NCBI RefSeq assembly: GCF_008365405.1
Contig: NZ_QOKV01000014.1
Coordinates: forward strand, 62,001 to 126,000
DNA: 64,000 nucleotides
DNA from: Azospirillum brasilense
Lineage (GTDB): Bacteria; Pseudomonadota; Alphaproteobacteria; Azospirillales; Azospirillaceae
Direction of reading: 5' to 3'
The notes under the pieces were generated by a model. It searched no databases. It was not told the DNA's origin and saw nothing but the letters and a program-made list of their open reading frames with translations. The translations under genes and the position numbers were made by a program. This document shows, piece after piece, positions 12,913 to 21,609 of this stretch; the first letter of the stretch is position 1, and each line of letters begins with the position of its first letter.

Positions 12913-13455
12913 TCAGCGAGCGATGCGGTTGCCGCGCCGGATCTTCTTCTGGAGTTGCAGAATGCCGTAGACCAGCGCTTCCGCGGTCGGAGGACAGCCC
13001 GGCACATAGATATCGACCGGAACGATCCGGTCGCAGCCGCGCACCACCGAGTAGGAGTAGTGATAGTAGCCGCCGCCGTTGGCGCAGGAGCCCATCGAGA
13101 TCACCCAACGCGGTTCCGGCATCTGGTCATAGACCTTGCGCAGCGCGGGGGCCATCTTGTTGGTCAGCGTGCCGGCCACGATCATGCAATCGGACTGGCG
13201 CGGGCTGGGGCGCGGAATGACGCCGAAACGGTCCAGGTCGTACCGGCTCATGTAGGCGTGGATCATCTCCACCGCGCAGCAGGCCAGGCCGAAGGTCATC
13301 GGCCACAGGGAACCGGTGCGGGCCCAGGCGAGCACGTCCTCGTACTTCGCCGTGATGAAACCCTTCTCCTGGATCTCTTCGGTGACCGCGCGGAGATAGG
13401 CGTCCTGTTCCGGTCCGGGCGGAATCGGCGCCAGCTTGGCAGCCTCTACTCCCAT
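12913..13455 (-). CDS. nuoB: NADH-quinone oxidoreductase subunit B (cluster N2)
   Basis: Carries cluster N2, the last iron-sulfur centre before ubiquinone; 180 residues. Ligands appear in [13 protein letters not shown] (adjacent cysteines), [20 protein letters not shown] and YVPGCPP. The frame is open to 13476, but I chose ATG 13455 because an AGGAG site lies seven bases before it and translation then begins [10 protein letters not shown], as in relatives. This leaves a 10-base overlap with nuoA. Confidence 0.97.
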   Translation of the reverse strand: MGVEAAKLAPIPPGPEQDAYLRAVTEEIQEKGFITAKYEDVLAWARTGSLWPMTFGLACCAVEMIHAYMSRYDLDRFGVIPRPSPRQSDCMIVAGTLTNKMAPALRKVYDQMPEPRWVISMGSCANGGGYYHYSYSVVRGCDRIVPVDIYVPGCPPTAEALVYGILQLQKKIRRGNRIAR

Positions 13456-13814
13456 TCCAGAGCTCCTTTCTTCCACTCATAGATGAAGCCGATGGTCAGG
13501 ATCCCGAGGAACACGATCATCGACCAGAAACCGAAGAGGCCGATGTCCCCGAGCGCCACGGCCCACGGGAACAGGAAGGCGACCTCGAGGTCGAAGATGA
13601 TGAACAGGATGGAGACCAGGTAAAACCGCACGTCGAACTTCGTGCGGGCATCCTCGAACGGCTCGAAGCCGCACTCGTAGGGGGAGAGCTTCTCCGAATC
13701 CGGGTTCTTCGGGCTGATGACGTAAGACGCGCCAACCATCACCACGGCCAGCGCGATACCGATCAACAGGAACACCAGGATCGGAAGGTACTCAATGATC
13801 AGCGGGTTGGTCAC
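13446..13814 (-). CDS. nuoA: NADH-quinone oxidoreductase subunit A
   Basis: First gene of the nuo operon, a three-helix membrane subunit of 122 residues from GTG 13814. The loop with the conserved cysteine, [16 protein letters not shown], is at about residues 45-60 and is followed by [19 protein letters not shown]. An upstream in-frame GTG at 13841 would add nine residues. The GTG at 13814 is preceded by a perfect GGAGG at a six-base spacing and starts [12 protein letters not shown] as in relatives, so it is preferred. Confidence 0.96.
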   Translation of the reverse strand: MTNPLIIEYLPILVFLLIGIALAVVMVGASYVISPKNPDSEKLSPYECGFEPFEDARTKFDVRFYLVSILFIIFDLEVAFLFPWAVALGDIGLFGFWSMIVFLGILTIGFIYEWKKGALEWE

Positions 13815-14157
13815 CGCGGTCCTCCCATAAGCCCACGCCACGATCGCCGGTACGGCCGTAATCGGCCGACGCGCGGTGTCGTGGCTGGAATGCCTTGGAT
13901 TAGCCCATCAGACGGGCCGGAATATATGACGAGAGCGTGATCAAGGAAAGCGCTTTGAATCGCTTTCGGCCAATGAATCCACTCTGCGGAAATGAGCGGA
14001 TGTCCTTGGTATTACCAAACTTTTTAAATGACCCTTCTCTCTATCCGGCTTATCGGATATGCGGGTCGAGCTAATCGGATATAGGGATTGCGAGCCCGCC
14101 GGTAAAGCCGTGAAGGCTTCGTTTTTATTGCAAAAAGGAAAATGGAAAGGGAGAGAA
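13815..14157. promoter_or_regulatory. nuo leader/promoter region with palindromes
   Basis: A 343-base non-coding stretch between nuoA and tRNA-Asp, AT-rich compared with its surroundings. Reading the minus strand, a TATATT box at about 13920-13925 is a possible -10, but its -35 (TTTCCT) is weak. Further upstream are a hairpin at 13946-13967, a perfect palindrome TTGGTA-T-TACCAA at 14006-14018, and three CGGATA-type half-sites at 14042-14082. No reading frame in it looks like a gene. Its upstream end also holds a short AAGCC/GGCTT hairpin (near 14107) that could end the tRNA-Asp transcript. Confidence 0.45.
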
Positions 14158-14234
<77 letters not shown>

Positions 14235-14396
14235 GCGATGCGGCGATGTGAAATGCGCAGAACAGACGTCCGTGTCTCGGATCGCAACGCAGTTTCCGGG
14301 GCCACGCCCCGTCGCCGATGGGCGGTTTCTAGCCGCCCGACGCATGATCTGTCAATCACGAATTTGAAATGGAGATGCCGGGAGGATCGGGCGCGA

Positions 14397-14471
14397 TGGT
14401 GGGCGATGAGGGTTTCGAACCCCCGACCCTCTCGGTGTAAACGAGATGCTCTACCGCTGAGCTAATCGCCC
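14397..14471 (-). tRNA. tRNA-Val (TAC)
   Basis: A 75-base cloverleaf on the minus strand. The acceptor GGGCGAT pairs with ATCGCCC. Anticodon stem TCTCG/CGAGA encloses TTTACAC, anticodon TAC. The T-loop TTCGAAA is canonical, the discriminator is A, and CCA is encoded at 14397-14399. It lies 162 bases upstream of tRNA-Asp in the same orientation. Confidence 0.97.
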
Positions 14472-14510
14472 GCGCCGCGTCGTTGACCGGATTGGCATTC
14501 CCGACAACGC

Positions 14511-14537
14511 AAAGCCGGCCAGCCTGTGCTGACCGGC
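14511..14537 (-). terminator. Rho-independent terminator of hupB
   Basis: On the minus strand, GCCGGTCAGC-ACAG-GCTGGCCGGC forms a 10-pair stem (one T-G wobble), followed by a short TTTGCGTT tract. It lies 41 bases after the hupB stop and before tRNA-Val. Confidence 0.65.
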
Positions 14538-14577
14538 GCGCACTATGCCCGGAATGCCCTGGCCGTTCAAGACGTCA

Positions 14578-14850
14578 TCACTTCAGCCCGTCCTTCAAGG
14601 TCTTGCCCGGCTTGAACTTCGGCTGTTTCGACGCGGGAATGGCGATCTTCTCGCCGGTGCGCGGGTTGCGGCCCTCGCTGGCCGCGCGTTCGGAGACCGC
14701 AAAGGTGCCGAAGCCGACCAGACGAACCTCCTCCCCGTTCTTGAGCGAGTCGGCGATGCCGTCGAAGACGGCGTCGACCGCCTTGGTCGCATCGGTTCTA
14801 GACAAACCCACGGCGTCGGCGACGTGCGCCACCAGATCGTTCTTGTTCAC
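14578..14850 (-). CDS. hupB: DNA-binding protein HU
   Basis: Nucleoid-associated histone-like protein, 90 residues from GTG 14850 (MNKNDLVAHVADAVG). The HU signature GFGTFAVSERAASEGRNPRTG forms the DNA-grasping arm, and the C-terminus (KQPKFKPGKTLKDGLK) is standard. The frame has an earlier GTG at 14859, but AAGGGG lies eight bases before the 14850 codon and the shorter protein has the normal HU length. hupB directly following lon is a common arrangement in alphaproteobacteria. Confidence 0.95.
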   Translation of the reverse strand: MNKNDLVAHVADAVGLSRTDATKAVDAVFDGIADSLKNGEEVRLVGFGTFAVSERAASEGRNPRTGEKIAIPASKQPKFKPGKTLKDGLK

Positions 14851-14932
14851 TTGCTTCACCCCTTCTCAATCCGGCAAAGAAAATGGAAGCAAAGCCGCCC
14901 AATGACTTCACGCATTAAAACGATAGACGCGA

Positions 14933-14969
14933 CATCGCCCGCCCGTCAATTGAAGACGGGCGGGCGATG
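14933..14969 (-). terminator. Strong hairpin after lon
   Basis: A perfect 15-pair stem (CATCGCCCGCCCGTC with its complement, 7-base loop) between lon and hupB. It is followed on the minus strand by TCGCGTCTATCGTTTT rather than an immediate T-run. It is probably a lon terminator or a 3'-end stabiliser that uncouples lon from hupB. Confidence 0.5.
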
Positions 14970-15014
14970 CGAAGCACGGTAGGGCTTTAAGAGCGCTTTA
15001 AACGCCGGGCGTGA

Positions 15015-17429
15015 TCAGTGACGCAGCACCTCGCCGCCGCCGTCGGGCTGCGGCTTGGCGACCGCCGGCTCGACCGCCTCCGGTTCCTTCCACTCGATGG
15101 GTTCGAGTTCCCGAACCAAGGCGTGCTTCAGGACATCGTCCACCGTGCTGACCGGGATGATCTCCAGGCCGCGCTTCACGTTGTCCGGAATCTCGGCAAG
15201 GTCCTTCTCGTTGTCCTTCGGGATCAGCACATGCTTCAACCCGCCGCGCAGAGCGGCCAGCAGCTTCTCCTTCAAGCCGCCGATGGGCAGCACCCGGCCG
15301 CGCAGCGTGATCTCGCCGGTCATCGCCACGTCCTTGCGGACCGCGATGCCGGTCAGAACCGAGACGATCGAGGTGATCATCGCCACACCCGCCGAGGGGC
15401 CGTCCTTCGGGGTGGCGCCTTCGGGCACGTGGACGTGGATGTCCCGCTTCTCGAACAGCGTGGGCTTGATGCCGAAGGCGGTGGCCCGCGACTTGACGTA
15501 GCTCTCCGCCGCCTGGACCGACTCCTTCATGACGTCGCCGAGCTTGCCGGTGGTGGTCACCCGCCCCTTGCCGGGAAGGCTGACCGCTTCGATCGACAGC
15601 AGTTCGCCGCCGACTTCCGTCCAGGCCAAGCCGGTGGTGACGCCCACCAGATCCTCCAGCTCCGCCTCACCGAAGTGGAAGCGGCGAACGCCGGCGTACT
15701 TGTCCAGATTCCGGCGGGTGACCGAGACCTTGGCGCCGGCGGCGCCCTTCATCAGGATCTCCTTCACGGCCTTGCGGCAGAGGTTGGCGATCTCGCGCTC
15801 CAGGCTGCGGACACCGGCCTCCCGCGTGTAGTAGCGGATCAGGTCGCGCAGCGCGTCGTCGGAGATGGCGAACTCGCCCTTCTTCAGGCCGTTGGCCTCC
15901 ACCTGCTTCTCGATCAGGTGGCGCTTGGAAATCTCGACCTTCTCATCCTCGGTGTAGCCGGCGACGCGGATGATCTCCATACGGTCCAGCAGCGGCTGCG
16001 GCATGCGCATCGTGTTGGCCGTGCAGACGAACATCACGTCCGACAGGTCGTAGTCGACCTCCAGGTAATGGTCGTTGAAAGTGCCGTTCTGCTCGGGGTC
16101 GAGGACCTCCAGCAGGGCCGACGACGGGTCGCCGCGCCAATCGGCGCCGAGCTTGTCGATCTCGTCCAGCAGGAACAGCGGGTTGGACGACTTCGCCTTC
16201 TTCATGCCCTGGATGACCTTGCCGGGCATCGAGCCGATGTAGGTGCGCCGGTGGCCGCGGACCTCGGCCTCGTCCCGCACGCCGCCCAGCGACATGCGCA
16301 CGAAGTTGCGCCCGGTGGACTTGGCGATCGACTTGCCGAGCGAGGTCTTGCCGACACCGGGCGGCCCGACGAGGCAGAGGATCGGCCCCTTCACCTTGTT
16401 CATGCGGTTCTGGACCGCGAGATACTCGAGGATGCGTTCCTTGACCTTCTCCAGGCCGTAATGGTCGGCGTCGAGGATCTTCTGCGCGAGCTTCAGGTCC
16501 TTCTTCACCTTGGTGCGCTTCTTCCACGGAATGGACAGCATCCAATCCAGGTAGTTGCGCACCACCGTCGCCTCGGCCGACATCGGGCTCATCGAGCGCA
16601 GCTTCTTCAGCTCGGCCAGGGCCTTGTCGCGGGCTTCCTTGGAGAAGCGGGTCTTGTTGATCTTCTCTTCCAACTCGGCCGACTCGTCGCGGCCGTCCTC
16701 GGTCTCGCCGAGTTCCTTCTGGATCGCCTTGAGCTGTTCGTTGAGGTAGTACTCGCGCTGGGTCTTCTCCATCTGCCGCTTGACGCGGTTGCGGATGCGC
16801 TTTTCCACCTGGAGAACGCCGATCTCGCCTTCCATGAAGGCATAGACCCGCTCCAGCCGCTCCGACACCGTGGCGCATTCCAGAAGCTGCTGCTTCTCCG
16901 GAATCTTCAGCGCGAGGTGGGACGCCACCGTGTCCGCCAGCTTGCCCGGCTCCTCGATCTGGTTGATCGAGACCAGGACCTCCGGTGGGATCTTCTTGTT
17001 CAGCTTGATGTACTGCTCGAATTGCGAAACGACGGCCCGACCCAGCGCCTCAAGCTCCTGGCTTTCCCCGACCTTCTCCTCGACGAGGTCGGCGTGGGCC
17101 TGGAAGAAATCCTCGTTCTCGGCGAACTTGGTGATGGACGCGCGCTGGCCGCCCTCCACGAGCACCTTCACCGTTCCGTCGGGCAGCTTCAGCAGCTGCA
17201 ACACGGTCCCAACGGTGCCGACGCTGTAGATATCGGCCGGCGTCGGATCGTCCTGCGCGGCGTTCTTCTGGGTGACGAGAAGGATCTGCTTGTCGTCCTT
17301 CATCACGTCTTCCAGGGCGCGCACGGATTTCTCGCGGCCGACGAAAAGAGGCACGATCATGTGGGGGAAAACCACGATGTCGCGGAGCGGCAGGACCGGA
17401 TAGAGGGCACCACGAGGGATTTCGAACAT
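15015..17429 (-). CDS. lon: ATP-dependent protease Lon
   Basis: Cytoplasmic AAA+ serine protease degrading misfolded and regulatory proteins; 804 residues. The N-terminal substrate domain starts [20 protein letters not shown]. Walker A is GPPGVGKTS near residue 355, and the catalytic serine lies in [11 protein letters not shown] near 680 with the partner lysine in [14 protein letters not shown]. The frame is open far upstream, but ATG 17429 has AAGAGG eight bases before it and gives the family N-terminus; ATG 17447 is a less likely alternative. The gene is preceded by an RpoH-like promoter, suggesting heat-shock control. Confidence 0.97.
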   Translation of the reverse strand: MFEIPRGALYPVLPLRDIVVFPHMIVPLFVGREKSVRALEDVMKDDKQILLVTQKNAAQDDPTPADIYSVGTVGTVLQLLKLPDGTVKVLVEGGQRASITKFAENEDFFQAHADLVEEKVGESQELEALGRAVVSQFEQYIKLNKKIPPEVLVSINQIEEPGKLADTVASHLALKIPEKQQLLECATVSERLERVYAFMEGEIGVLQVEKRIRNRVKRQMEKTQREYYLNEQLKAIQKELGETEDGRDESAELEEKINKTRFSKEARDKALAELKKLRSMSPMSAEATVVRNYLDWMLSIPWKKRTKVKKDLKLAQKILDADHYGLEKVKERILEYLAVQNRMNKVKGPILCLVGPPGVGKTSLGKSIAKSTGRNFVRMSLGGVRDEAEVRGHRRTYIGSMPGKVIQGMKKAKSSNPLFLLDEIDKLGADWRGDPSSALLEVLDPEQNGTFNDHYLEVDYDLSDVMFVCTANTMRMPQPLLDRMEIIRVAGYTEDEKVEISKRHLIEKQVEANGLKKGEFAISDDALRDLIRYYTREAGVRSLEREIANLCRKAVKEILMKGAAGAKVSVTRRNLDKYAGVRRFHFGEAELEDLVGVTTGLAWTEVGGELLSIEAVSLPGKGRVTTTGKLGDVMKESVQAAESYVKSRATAFGIKPTLFEKRDIHVHVPEGATPKDGPSAGVAMITSIVSVLTGIAVRKDVAMTGEITLRGRVLPIGGLKEKLLAALRGGLKHVLIPKDNEKDLAEIPDNVKRGLEIIPVSTVDDVLKHALVRELEPIEWKEPEAVEPAVAKPQPDGGGEVLRH

Positions 17430-17532
17430 TGATTGGGCCTCTTTCATTGGGACGCCGTCAGCCCGGGATGGGCCTGGGAAGACCCCCGCCTCGGGGGATG
17501 AGCACAGGGATCGAAAACCGGCACTTTTTCTA

Positions 17533-17563
17533 ACGTGGCACAGCCATAGCCCCCCTTCAAGGG
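17533..17563 (-). promoter_or_regulatory. RpoH-like (heat-shock) promoter of lon
   Basis: On the minus strand, CCCTTGAA (17556-17563) is followed after exactly 17 bases by CCACGT (17533-17538). This fits the alphaproteobacterial sigma-32 pattern CNCTTGAA-N16/17-CCANAT with one -10 mismatch. The predicted start lies about 95 bases before the lon ATG. The match was made by eye and is inference. Confidence 0.5.
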
Positions 17564-17650
17564 CCAGAACCCCAATTCCGTATGGCGGTGCGGCATGCCG
17601 GTCCGACCGCTCCGCGGCCCGGCTGGCGCCCCCGATGTCTGCAAAAGCCG

Positions 17651-17682
17651 AAAACGACGAAGGGCGCCCAAAGGCGCCCTTC
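17651..17682 (-). terminator. Rho-independent terminator of clpX
   Basis: On the minus strand, GAAGGGCGCC-TTTG-GGCGCCCTTC gives a perfect 10-pair stem, followed by GTCGTTTTC. It is located 33 bases after the clpX stop and separates clpX from the lon promoter. Confidence 0.75.
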
Positions 17683-17714
17683 CCCATATCCAACTCTGAT
17701 CAGCCGCGGCGAAT

Positions 17715-18983
17715 TCAGGCACCCGGTGCCTGTTGCTCCCCGCGGCGTTCGGCGTGAACGTAAAGCGGCTTGGCGCGCCCTTCGACCACTTCCTTGTTGA
17801 CCAGGATGCTTTCCACCCCCGACAGACCCGGCAGATCAAACATGGGATCGAGCAGGATCGACTCCATGATAGAACGCAGGCCGCGCGCGCCGGTCTTCCG
17901 CTGGATCGCCTTGTGGGAGATGGTGCGCAGGGCGTCGTCGGAGAATTCCAGACGGACGTCTTCCATCTCGAACAGGCGCTGGTACTGCTTGACCAGCGCG
18001 TTCTTCGGCTTGGTGAGGATTTCGACCAGAGCTGCCTCGTCCAGGTCGGACAGGGTGGCAACCACCGGCAGACGACCGATGAATTCCGGGATGAGACCGA
18101 ACTTCAGCAGATCCTCGGGCTCGACCTCACGCAGGATGTCGCCCGTCGAGCGCTCATCCGGGCCGCGCACGTCGGCGCCGAAGCCGATCGACGTGCCCTT
18201 GCCGCGCTGCGCGATGATCTTGTCCAGCCCGGCGAAGGCGCCGCCGCAGATGAACAGGATGTTGCTGGTGTCGACCTGCAGGAACTCCTGCTGCGGGTGC
18301 TTGCGGCCACCCTGCGGAGGCACGGAGGCGACGGTGCCTTCCATGATCTTCAGCAGGGCCTGCTGCACGCCCTCGCCCGACACGTCGCGCGTGATCGAGG
18401 GGTTGTCGGACTTGCGGCTGATCTTGTCGACCTCGTCGATGTAGACGATGCCGCGCTGCGCCCGCTCGACGTTGTAGTCGGCGGCCTGGAGCAGCTTGAG
18501 AATGATGTTCTCGACGTCCTCGCCGACATAGCCCGCCTCGGTCAGAGTCGTGGCATCGGCCATCGTGAAGGGGACGTCGATGATCCGGGCGAGCGTCTGT
18601 GCGAGCAGCGTCTTGCCGCAGCCGGTGGGGCCGACCAGCAGGATGTTGGACTTCGCAAGTTCGACGTCGTTGTGCTTCGTTCCGTGCGCCAACCGCTTAT
18701 AGTGGTTGTGCACCGCAACAGAAAGGACCCGTTTCGCGTGATGCTGGCCGATCACGTAATCGTCCAGTACCGCATGGATGTCGCGCGGGGTCGGCACGCC
18801 GTCGCGGGACTTCACGAGGGTCGTCTTGTTCTCCTCGCGAATGATGTCCATGCACAGCTCGACGCATTCATCGCAGATGAACACCGTCGGACCGGCAATC
18901 AGCTTGCGGACCTCGTGCTGGCTCTTGCCGCAAAAGGAGCAGTAGAGCGTGTTCTTCGAATCGCCGCTGCTGGACTTGCTCAT
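17715..18983 (-). CDS. clpX: ATP-dependent Clp protease ATP-binding subunit ClpX
   Basis: AAA+ unfoldase that feeds tagged and regulatory proteins to ClpP; 422 residues. An N-terminal zinc-binding domain has paired cysteines in YCSFCGKS (near 15) and [10 protein letters not shown] (near 37). Walker A is GPTGCGKT near 118 and Walker B lies in [10 protein letters not shown] near 182. The ClpP-docking loop region follows around 265. ATG 18983 is preceded by GGAG at a five-base spacing. The gene lies downstream of tig and clpP in the standard order. Confidence 0.98.
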   Translation of the reverse strand: MSKSSSGDSKNTLYCSFCGKSQHEVRKLIAGPTVFICDECVELCMDIIREENKTTLVKSRDGVPTPRDIHAVLDDYVIGQHHAKRVLSVAVHNHYKRLAHGTKHNDVELAKSNILLVGPTGCGKTLLAQTLARIIDVPFTMADATTLTEAGYVGEDVENIILKLLQAADYNVERAQRGIVYIDEVDKISRKSDNPSITRDVSGEGVQQALLKIMEGTVASVPPQGGRKHPQQEFLQVDTSNILFICGGAFAGLDKIIAQRGKGTSIGFGADVRGPDERSTGDILREVEPEDLLKFGLIPEFIGRLPVVATLSDLDEAALVEILTKPKNALVKQYQRLFEMEDVRLEFSDDALRTISHKAIQRKTGARGLRSIMESILLDPMFDLPGLSGVESILVNKEVVEGRAKPLYVHAERRGEQQAPGA

Positions 18984-19137
18984 CGGTACTCCGTCATCTC
19001 GCGGGGGACTGATCCGTATAACCTGTCAACCGCCTGCGGCGTCCCCCGACGCCGGTCCTTTCAAAGGTTGTCCCGGGGAAGGCCCGAGACAAGGTTAACG
19101 CATCCACTCACTCATTCATCGAACCCGATCCATCGGA

Positions 19138-19170
19138 CCGGTTCCCCATCATTCAACAACAGGGAACCGG
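19138..19170 (-). other. clpP-clpX intergenic hairpin
   Basis: Inverted repeat CCGGTTCCC / GGGAACCGG (9 perfect pairs, 15-base loop) between the clpP stop and clpX, with no T-run. It could be a partial terminator or an RNA-processing site tuning clpX relative to clpP. Confidence 0.4.
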
Positions 19171-19199
19171 CGCAATCAATCATTAGTTCGCGCGCCCTA

Positions 19200-19835
19200 T
19201 CAGGCGGCGTTGCCGTCGCCGATCGAGCCGGGGCGCTTTTCCACCACCTCGTCGATCAGGCCGAAGGCCTTGGCCTCCTCGGGCGACATGAACTTGTCGC
19301 GCTCCATGGCCGCCTCGATGGTGTCGAGCGACTGCTCGGTGTGCTTGACGTAGATGTCGTTGAGGCGCGAGCGCAGCTTCAGGATCTCCTGGGCCTGGAT
19401 CTCGATGTCCGAGGCCTGACCCTGGGCGCCGCCCGACGGCTGGTGGATCATGATCCGGCTGTTCGGCAGCGAGAAGCGCTTGCCCGGCGCACCGGCAGCG
19501 AGCAGAAGCGAGCCCATCGAGGCCGCCTGCCCCATGCACACCGTCGACACCTGCGGACGGATGTACTGCATGGTGTCGTAGATGGCGAGGCCGGCCGAAA
19601 CGTAACCGCCCGGCGAATTGATGTAGAGCGCGATGTCCTTGCTCGGGTTTTCCGATTCCAGGAACAGCAGCTGCGAGCAGATCAGGCTGGCGACGGCGTC
19701 GTTCACGCCACCGATCAAGAAGATGATCCGTTCCTTCAGCAGGCGCGAGTAAATATCGTACGCTCGTTCGCCCCGGTTGGTCTGCTCGATGACCATCGGG
19801 ACCAGAGCATTCATCTTCGGTTCGAAGTCGTACAT
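19200..19835 (-). CDS. clpP: ATP-dependent Clp protease proteolytic subunit
   Basis: Self-compartmentalised serine peptidase, 211 residues. The catalytic serine is in [13 protein letters not shown] near residue 102, the histidine in [15 protein letters not shown] near 127, and the aspartate follows around residue 176. The N-terminal region includes the usual [18 protein letters not shown] 19835 gives a short N-terminal propeptide-like stretch. It works with ClpX encoded downstream. Confidence 0.98.
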   Translation of the reverse strand: MYDFEPKMNALVPMVIEQTNRGERAYDIYSRLLKERIIFLIGGVNDAVASLICSQLLFLESENPSKDIALYINSPGGYVSAGLAIYDTMQYIRPQVSTVCMGQAASMGSLLLAAGAPGKRFSLPNSRIMIHQPSGGAQGQASDIEIQAQEILKLRSRLNDIYVKHTEQSLDTIEAAMERDKFMSPEEAKAFGLIDEVVEKRPGSIGDGNAA

Positions 19836-19895
19836 GGTGGTCTTCCCTGCTCCCGCAGCTCGGTTAGTCGTCTGAGCAGTTTACATATAGGAATG

Positions 19896-19921
19896 GAAAG
19901 GGGCGACCGGTAGGCCGCCCC
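19896..19921 (-). terminator. Terminator of tig
   Basis: On the minus strand, GGGGCGGCC-TACC-GGTCGCCCC (one wobble pair) is followed by TTTCCATTCC. It lies just after the tig stop, so clpP probably has its own promoter. A CTATAT box at 19885-19890 is a candidate -10 without a clear -35. Confidence 0.6.
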
Positions 19922-19937
19922 TCAACCTTTCTAACGA

Positions 19938-21272
19938 TCAGGCCGCCTCGGCCTCCTCGTCGGGATCCTTCATCAGCTCTTCGGCGGACACCGGCTTCTC
20001 GCTCACCTTGGCCTGGTCCAGGATGTAGTCGACGACCTTGTCCTCGAAGATCGGGGCGCGGAGGTTTTCCAGCGCTTCCCGGTTCTGCTTGAAGAACTCG
20101 AACACCTCACGCTCCTGGCCGGGGAAGCGGCGGGCTTCCGTGATCAGGGCGCGGTTGATCTCGTCCTGGGTCACCTGGATGTCGTTGCGGCGGCCGATCT
20201 CCGACAGCAGCAGCCCCAGACGCACGCGGCGCTCGGCGATGCCGCGATACTCGGTCTTCAGCTCCTCTTCCGGCTTGCCGGCGTCGTCACCGGCGGTGCC
20301 GTTCTTCAGCTCCTGCTGAAGGCGCTGCCAGATGCCCTCGAACTCGACGTCCACCATGCCCGGCGGGACCTCGAAGGAGTGCGCCTCGGCCAGCTTGTCG
20401 AGGAGCTGGCGCTTGACGCGCAGGCGCGACACGTTGGCGTACTCGCTCTTGATGCGGTCGCCGACGGCCTCGCGCAGCTTCTCCAGGCTCTCCATGCCGA
20501 ACTCCTTGGCGAGGTCGTCGTTGACCTCGGCCGGGACGTTCTTGCGGAGTTCCTTGACGTCCACCTCGAACACGGTGTCCGCGCCCTTCAGGCGGTCGTG
20601 CGGGTAGTCGGCCGGGAAGGTGACCTTCACCGTGCGGTGCTCGCCGGCCTTGGCGCCGACCAGCTGGTCCTCGAAGCCCGGAACGAACTGGTTGGCGCCC
20701 AGCTCCAGCGGGTAGTCCTTGCCGTCCATGCCCGGCAGGGCCTCGCCATCGACCGAACCGGCGAAGTCGATCACGGCGATGTCGCCCTTCTCGGCCGCGC
20801 GGTCCTCGGTGACCGGGGCCTGCACCGAGTGGGCGGAGGCCAGACGGGTCAGCGCCTCGTCGACGGCCGAGTCCTCGACCGTGGCGACCGGCTTCTCAAG
20901 CTCCAGGCCGCTGAGATCGCCCGGCTCGATGTCCGGCAGAAGCTCGACGCCCATGGTGTAGGACAGGTCGCCGCCGTCCTCGTACTTCTCGACGTTGATC
21001 TTCGGCTGCATGGCGATGCGCAGGCCGCGCTCGTTCAGCGCCTGGCGCGAGCTGTCGGCGATCGCATCCTCCAGAGCCTCGGCCAGCACGCTGCCGCCGT
21101 AGCGCTGCTTGATCACGGCAACCGGCACCTTGCCCGGACGGAAGCCGGGGAGCTGCACCGTCCGGCGCAGCTCTTCGAGCCGGCCCTGCACCTTCTGTTC
21201 GATATCCTGGGCGGAAATGACGACCTTGTACTCGCGCTTCAGGCCGTCGGCGCTGGTCTCGGTGATGTTCAT
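19938..21272 (-). CDS. tig: Trigger factor
   Basis: Ribosome-associated chaperone and peptidyl-prolyl isomerase, 444 residues. The ribosome-binding signature GFRPGKVPVAVIKQRYG is near residue 45. The FKBP-type domain begins around 150 (RAAEKGDIAVIDFAGSVDG), and a helical C-terminal chaperone domain fills 240-430. The acidic tail (KDPDEEAEAA) is normal. It starts at ATG 21272, 91 bases after tRNA-Leu. Confidence 0.97.
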   Translation of the reverse strand: MNITETSADGLKREYKVVISAQDIEQKVQGRLEELRRTVQLPGFRPGKVPVAVIKQRYGGSVLAEALEDAIADSSRQALNERGLRIAMQPKINVEKYEDGGDLSYTMGVELLPDIEPGDLSGLELEKPVATVEDSAVDEALTRLASAHSVQAPVTEDRAAEKGDIAVIDFAGSVDGEALPGMDGKDYPLELGANQFVPGFEDQLVGAKAGEHRTVKVTFPADYPHDRLKGADTVFEVDVKELRKNVPAEVNDDLAKEFGMESLEKLREAVGDRIKSEYANVSRLRVKRQLLDKLAEAHSFEVPPGMVDVEFEGIWQRLQQELKNGTAGDDAGKPEEELKTEYRGIAERRVRLGLLLSEIGRRNDIQVTQDEINRALITEARRFPGQEREVFEFFKQNREALENLRAPIFEDKVVDYILDQAKVSEKPVSAEELMKDPDEEAEAA

Positions 21273-21363
21273 CGGAACGAAAGCCTATCTCGTTGTCCGG
21301 CCCGGCGGCGCCCGTCCGGGCGGCCCGAAACCGTGTGTTCCCATGCGGTCCAAGCTGTTGCCA

Positions 21364-21448
21364 TGGTGCGGGCGAAGGGACTCGAACCCCCACGACCGAA
21401 GTCACCGGAACCTAAATCCGGCGCGTCTACCAGTTCCGCCACGCCCGC
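21364..21448 (-). tRNA. tRNA-Leu (TAG)
   Basis: An 85-base class II tRNA with a long variable arm. The acceptor GCGGGCG pairs with CGCCCGC. Anticodon stem CCGGA/TCCGG encloses TTTAGGT, anticodon TAG. The T-arm is GGTTCGAGTCC, the discriminator is A and CCA is encoded at 21364-21366. It is located directly upstream of tig in the same direction. Confidence 0.97.
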
Positions 21449-21508
21449 AATGGCATAGACAGCCCGCGACGGGTGCGGAACACCCGACGGACTGCCGGCG
21501 AAGTCCGC

Positions 21509-21536
21509 TCTATAGCACAGGGTTCGCGCCGCAAAC
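21509..21536 (-). promoter_or_regulatory. Candidate sigma-70 promoter of tRNA-Leu
   Basis: On the minus strand, a TATAGA -10 (21509-21514) lies 16 bases from a weak GTTTGC -35 (21531-21536). The start would fall about 55 bases before the tRNA. It may also contribute to tig transcription. Confidence 0.4.
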
Positions 21537-21609
21537 AGGCAAAATGGGCGCCGTTCCGCACGCCATTGGAGGGTGGCCCGGAACGGGCGGCGGCGAAGGG
21601 CCGACCGCC

